A DNA stretch of 64,000 nt from Puffinus mauretanicus (Eukaryota > Chordata > Aves > Procellariiformes > Procellariidae). The stretch is taken from NCBI GenBank assembly GCA_023333565.1, contig JAJKFH010003937.1, forward strand, positions 1,502,001 through 1,566,000. The letters run 5' to 3'. Each line of letters opens with the position of its first letter. Within the stretch, counting starts at the first letter, position 1. This document shows, in pieces, positions 62,801 through 64,000 of this stretch. The position numbers were made by a program, and so were the translations under genes. The notes under the pieces were generated by a model. The model worked only from the letters and a program-made list of their open reading frames with translations. It was not told the origin of the DNA and searched no databases.

Positions 62801-64000
62801 GATATCAGCCCATCCCCTTCCTGCTCCCTCCATCCGAGTTTATGTTATGCCAGCTCCAGTTAAAGCAGGAATGCCCCTCTCCTGCAGGGTTAGGAGAGCC
62901 TCCCAGGATGCCGCTTGGCAATCCAGCTCCAAAAAGCATGTAAAGGCTTTGAACAATTCGTGAGCGAATGGTATTTTTATCTATATGGCAATGTCCAGAC
63001 CTTGAAATACAGACTGTATTTCTGCATTAACTCAAAGTGAGTGATATCATACCCTTGAATTAAATCACTGGGGACGATGATGGTAAATCTGGCTTTATAT
63101 TGATAGTGTCATCTTATTGTCCCTGCTCTGTATCTCCTTCACCATGACAGCGTGGCAGTGGAACTCCGGCTACCAATGTTCCAGCATCCATGTCATTTAA
63201 TGCAACCGTCTCTGGTCTTATAGAATAAATGGCTCAATCCTAAACAGATTAAGTCTCTCTGAGAAGCTATACAAAGGCAATTTATTTTCCTCTGGATACG
63301 CACGCAAATACACAGCCACACAGAGAGAAGACCTGCATGCACATCAAGGAGAATATACATCCAAAGACCTGCAGAGAGGAACAGCAGGAGTAACGGTGGG
63401 AAACTGATCCCAGCCCACGGGGATTTCATTAGGCTAAATAATATTTATCTACGTTCATTTATCTAGAGCCAATTCCAGGATCACGTGAAACAAGATACAG
63501 GTGACTCGCTCAATGGGATTTGTTTGTCTCTGAAACATTATTAAACTTCTGGAAAGTTCACAGAATTAGACTCTTACTAATGTTTCTTTTTTATATGTAC
63601 AGATTTACAACATCAAAGAGCAAACAGCAAGTTCTTGAAGACAGACTAGAGGCCTGTCCCTAGAATGTAGAACGATATCACATGAATTTCTGTGTTTCAA
63701 CTCCATTTAATAACAACCTATTTTTCTAAGCCAATGGCAATGGAGTTCTTCTAAACCACTAGCAAGTTTATTCTCTCCTAATAAAAATTGAGGTGTCCTG
63801 ATCAAGGGCATGATACAGAACTGAATGAAACCTATGATAATCTTTGTACCGACCTCAATAAGTTTGGATAGAGACCCTGAAATAAAAGTTAACGTGCATC
63901 AGGAGAAATAGTGGGCTGGAAATGAAGGATCATAGATAAGTCTATTGCCTAAAACTGCTGCAGGAATAGTATTTGTCTGACGTTTCAGTACGGTTACATT
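59876..64000. other. Non-coding stretch to window end
   Basis: The sequence is AT-rich with short open frames up to about 111 codons and no recognisable product. No repeat family, RNA gene or CpG cluster was seen. A GC-richer patch lies at about 62,640-62,900. Confidence 0.5.

Noticed and set aside
1..64000. Prokaryotic features: operons, CRISPR arrays, attachment sites, ribosome binding sites
   Set aside because: The CR1 fragments, low gene density and vertebrate-type CpG depletion show eukaryotic nuclear DNA. No spaced repeat array or operon-like gene run exists.

Overview
The window looks like avian nuclear DNA. The evidence is two CR1 non-LTR retrotransposon fragments. One is a 5'-truncated 3' end at about 36.05-36.22 kb on the + strand, finishing in the CR1 octamer-type terminus ATTCTATGATTCTAT. 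The other is a roughly 490-bp piece at about 59.37-59.86 kb on the - strand that still encodes the tail of the CR1 reverse-transcriptase ORF. Interspersed repeats are otherwise sparse. There are no mammalian-type young SINEs or L1, and no LTR element or endogenous retrovirus that I can recognise. There are two MIR-like SINE relics at about 16.4 and 34.9 kb. The species cannot be named from this sequence.

Most of the window reads as intergenic or intronic sequence. Most open frames are short, overlap on both strands and encode low-complexity or unrecognisable peptides, so they are not called as genes. No tRNA, rRNA, known microRNA or CRISPR array was recognised. The nearest thing to coding sequence is a 251-bp block on the - strand (53,774-54,024). 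It has one continuous frame between a plausible splice acceptor and a GTGAGT donor, and I could not name its protein. A weaker 150-bp in-frame block on the + strand (52,032-52,181) also has acceptor and donor signals. The longest open frame (269 codons, 4,291-5,100, - strand) is longer than chance would predict, but it resembles no family I know.

Layout: 1-7.9 kb is AT-rich non-coding DNA with an AT microsatellite, A-rich tracts and the long open frame. At 7.9-9.1 kb there is a 66-bp local duplication whose second copy lies between two 10-bp direct repeats, which reads as a templated insertion. From 10 to 49 kb the sequence is non-coding with GC-rich patches, the MIR-like relics, small tandem duplications and the + strand CR1. 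At 49.4-50.2 kb there are two dense CpG clusters, the best promoter/CpG-island candidate. From 50 to 59 kb it is non-coding apart from the two exon candidates. At 59.4-59.9 kb lies the - strand CR1, with a perfect hairpin across its truncation point. The rest, to 64 kb, is non-coding. If the 53.8 kb exon is real, part of this window is intron of a minus-strand gene whose other exons were not identified.
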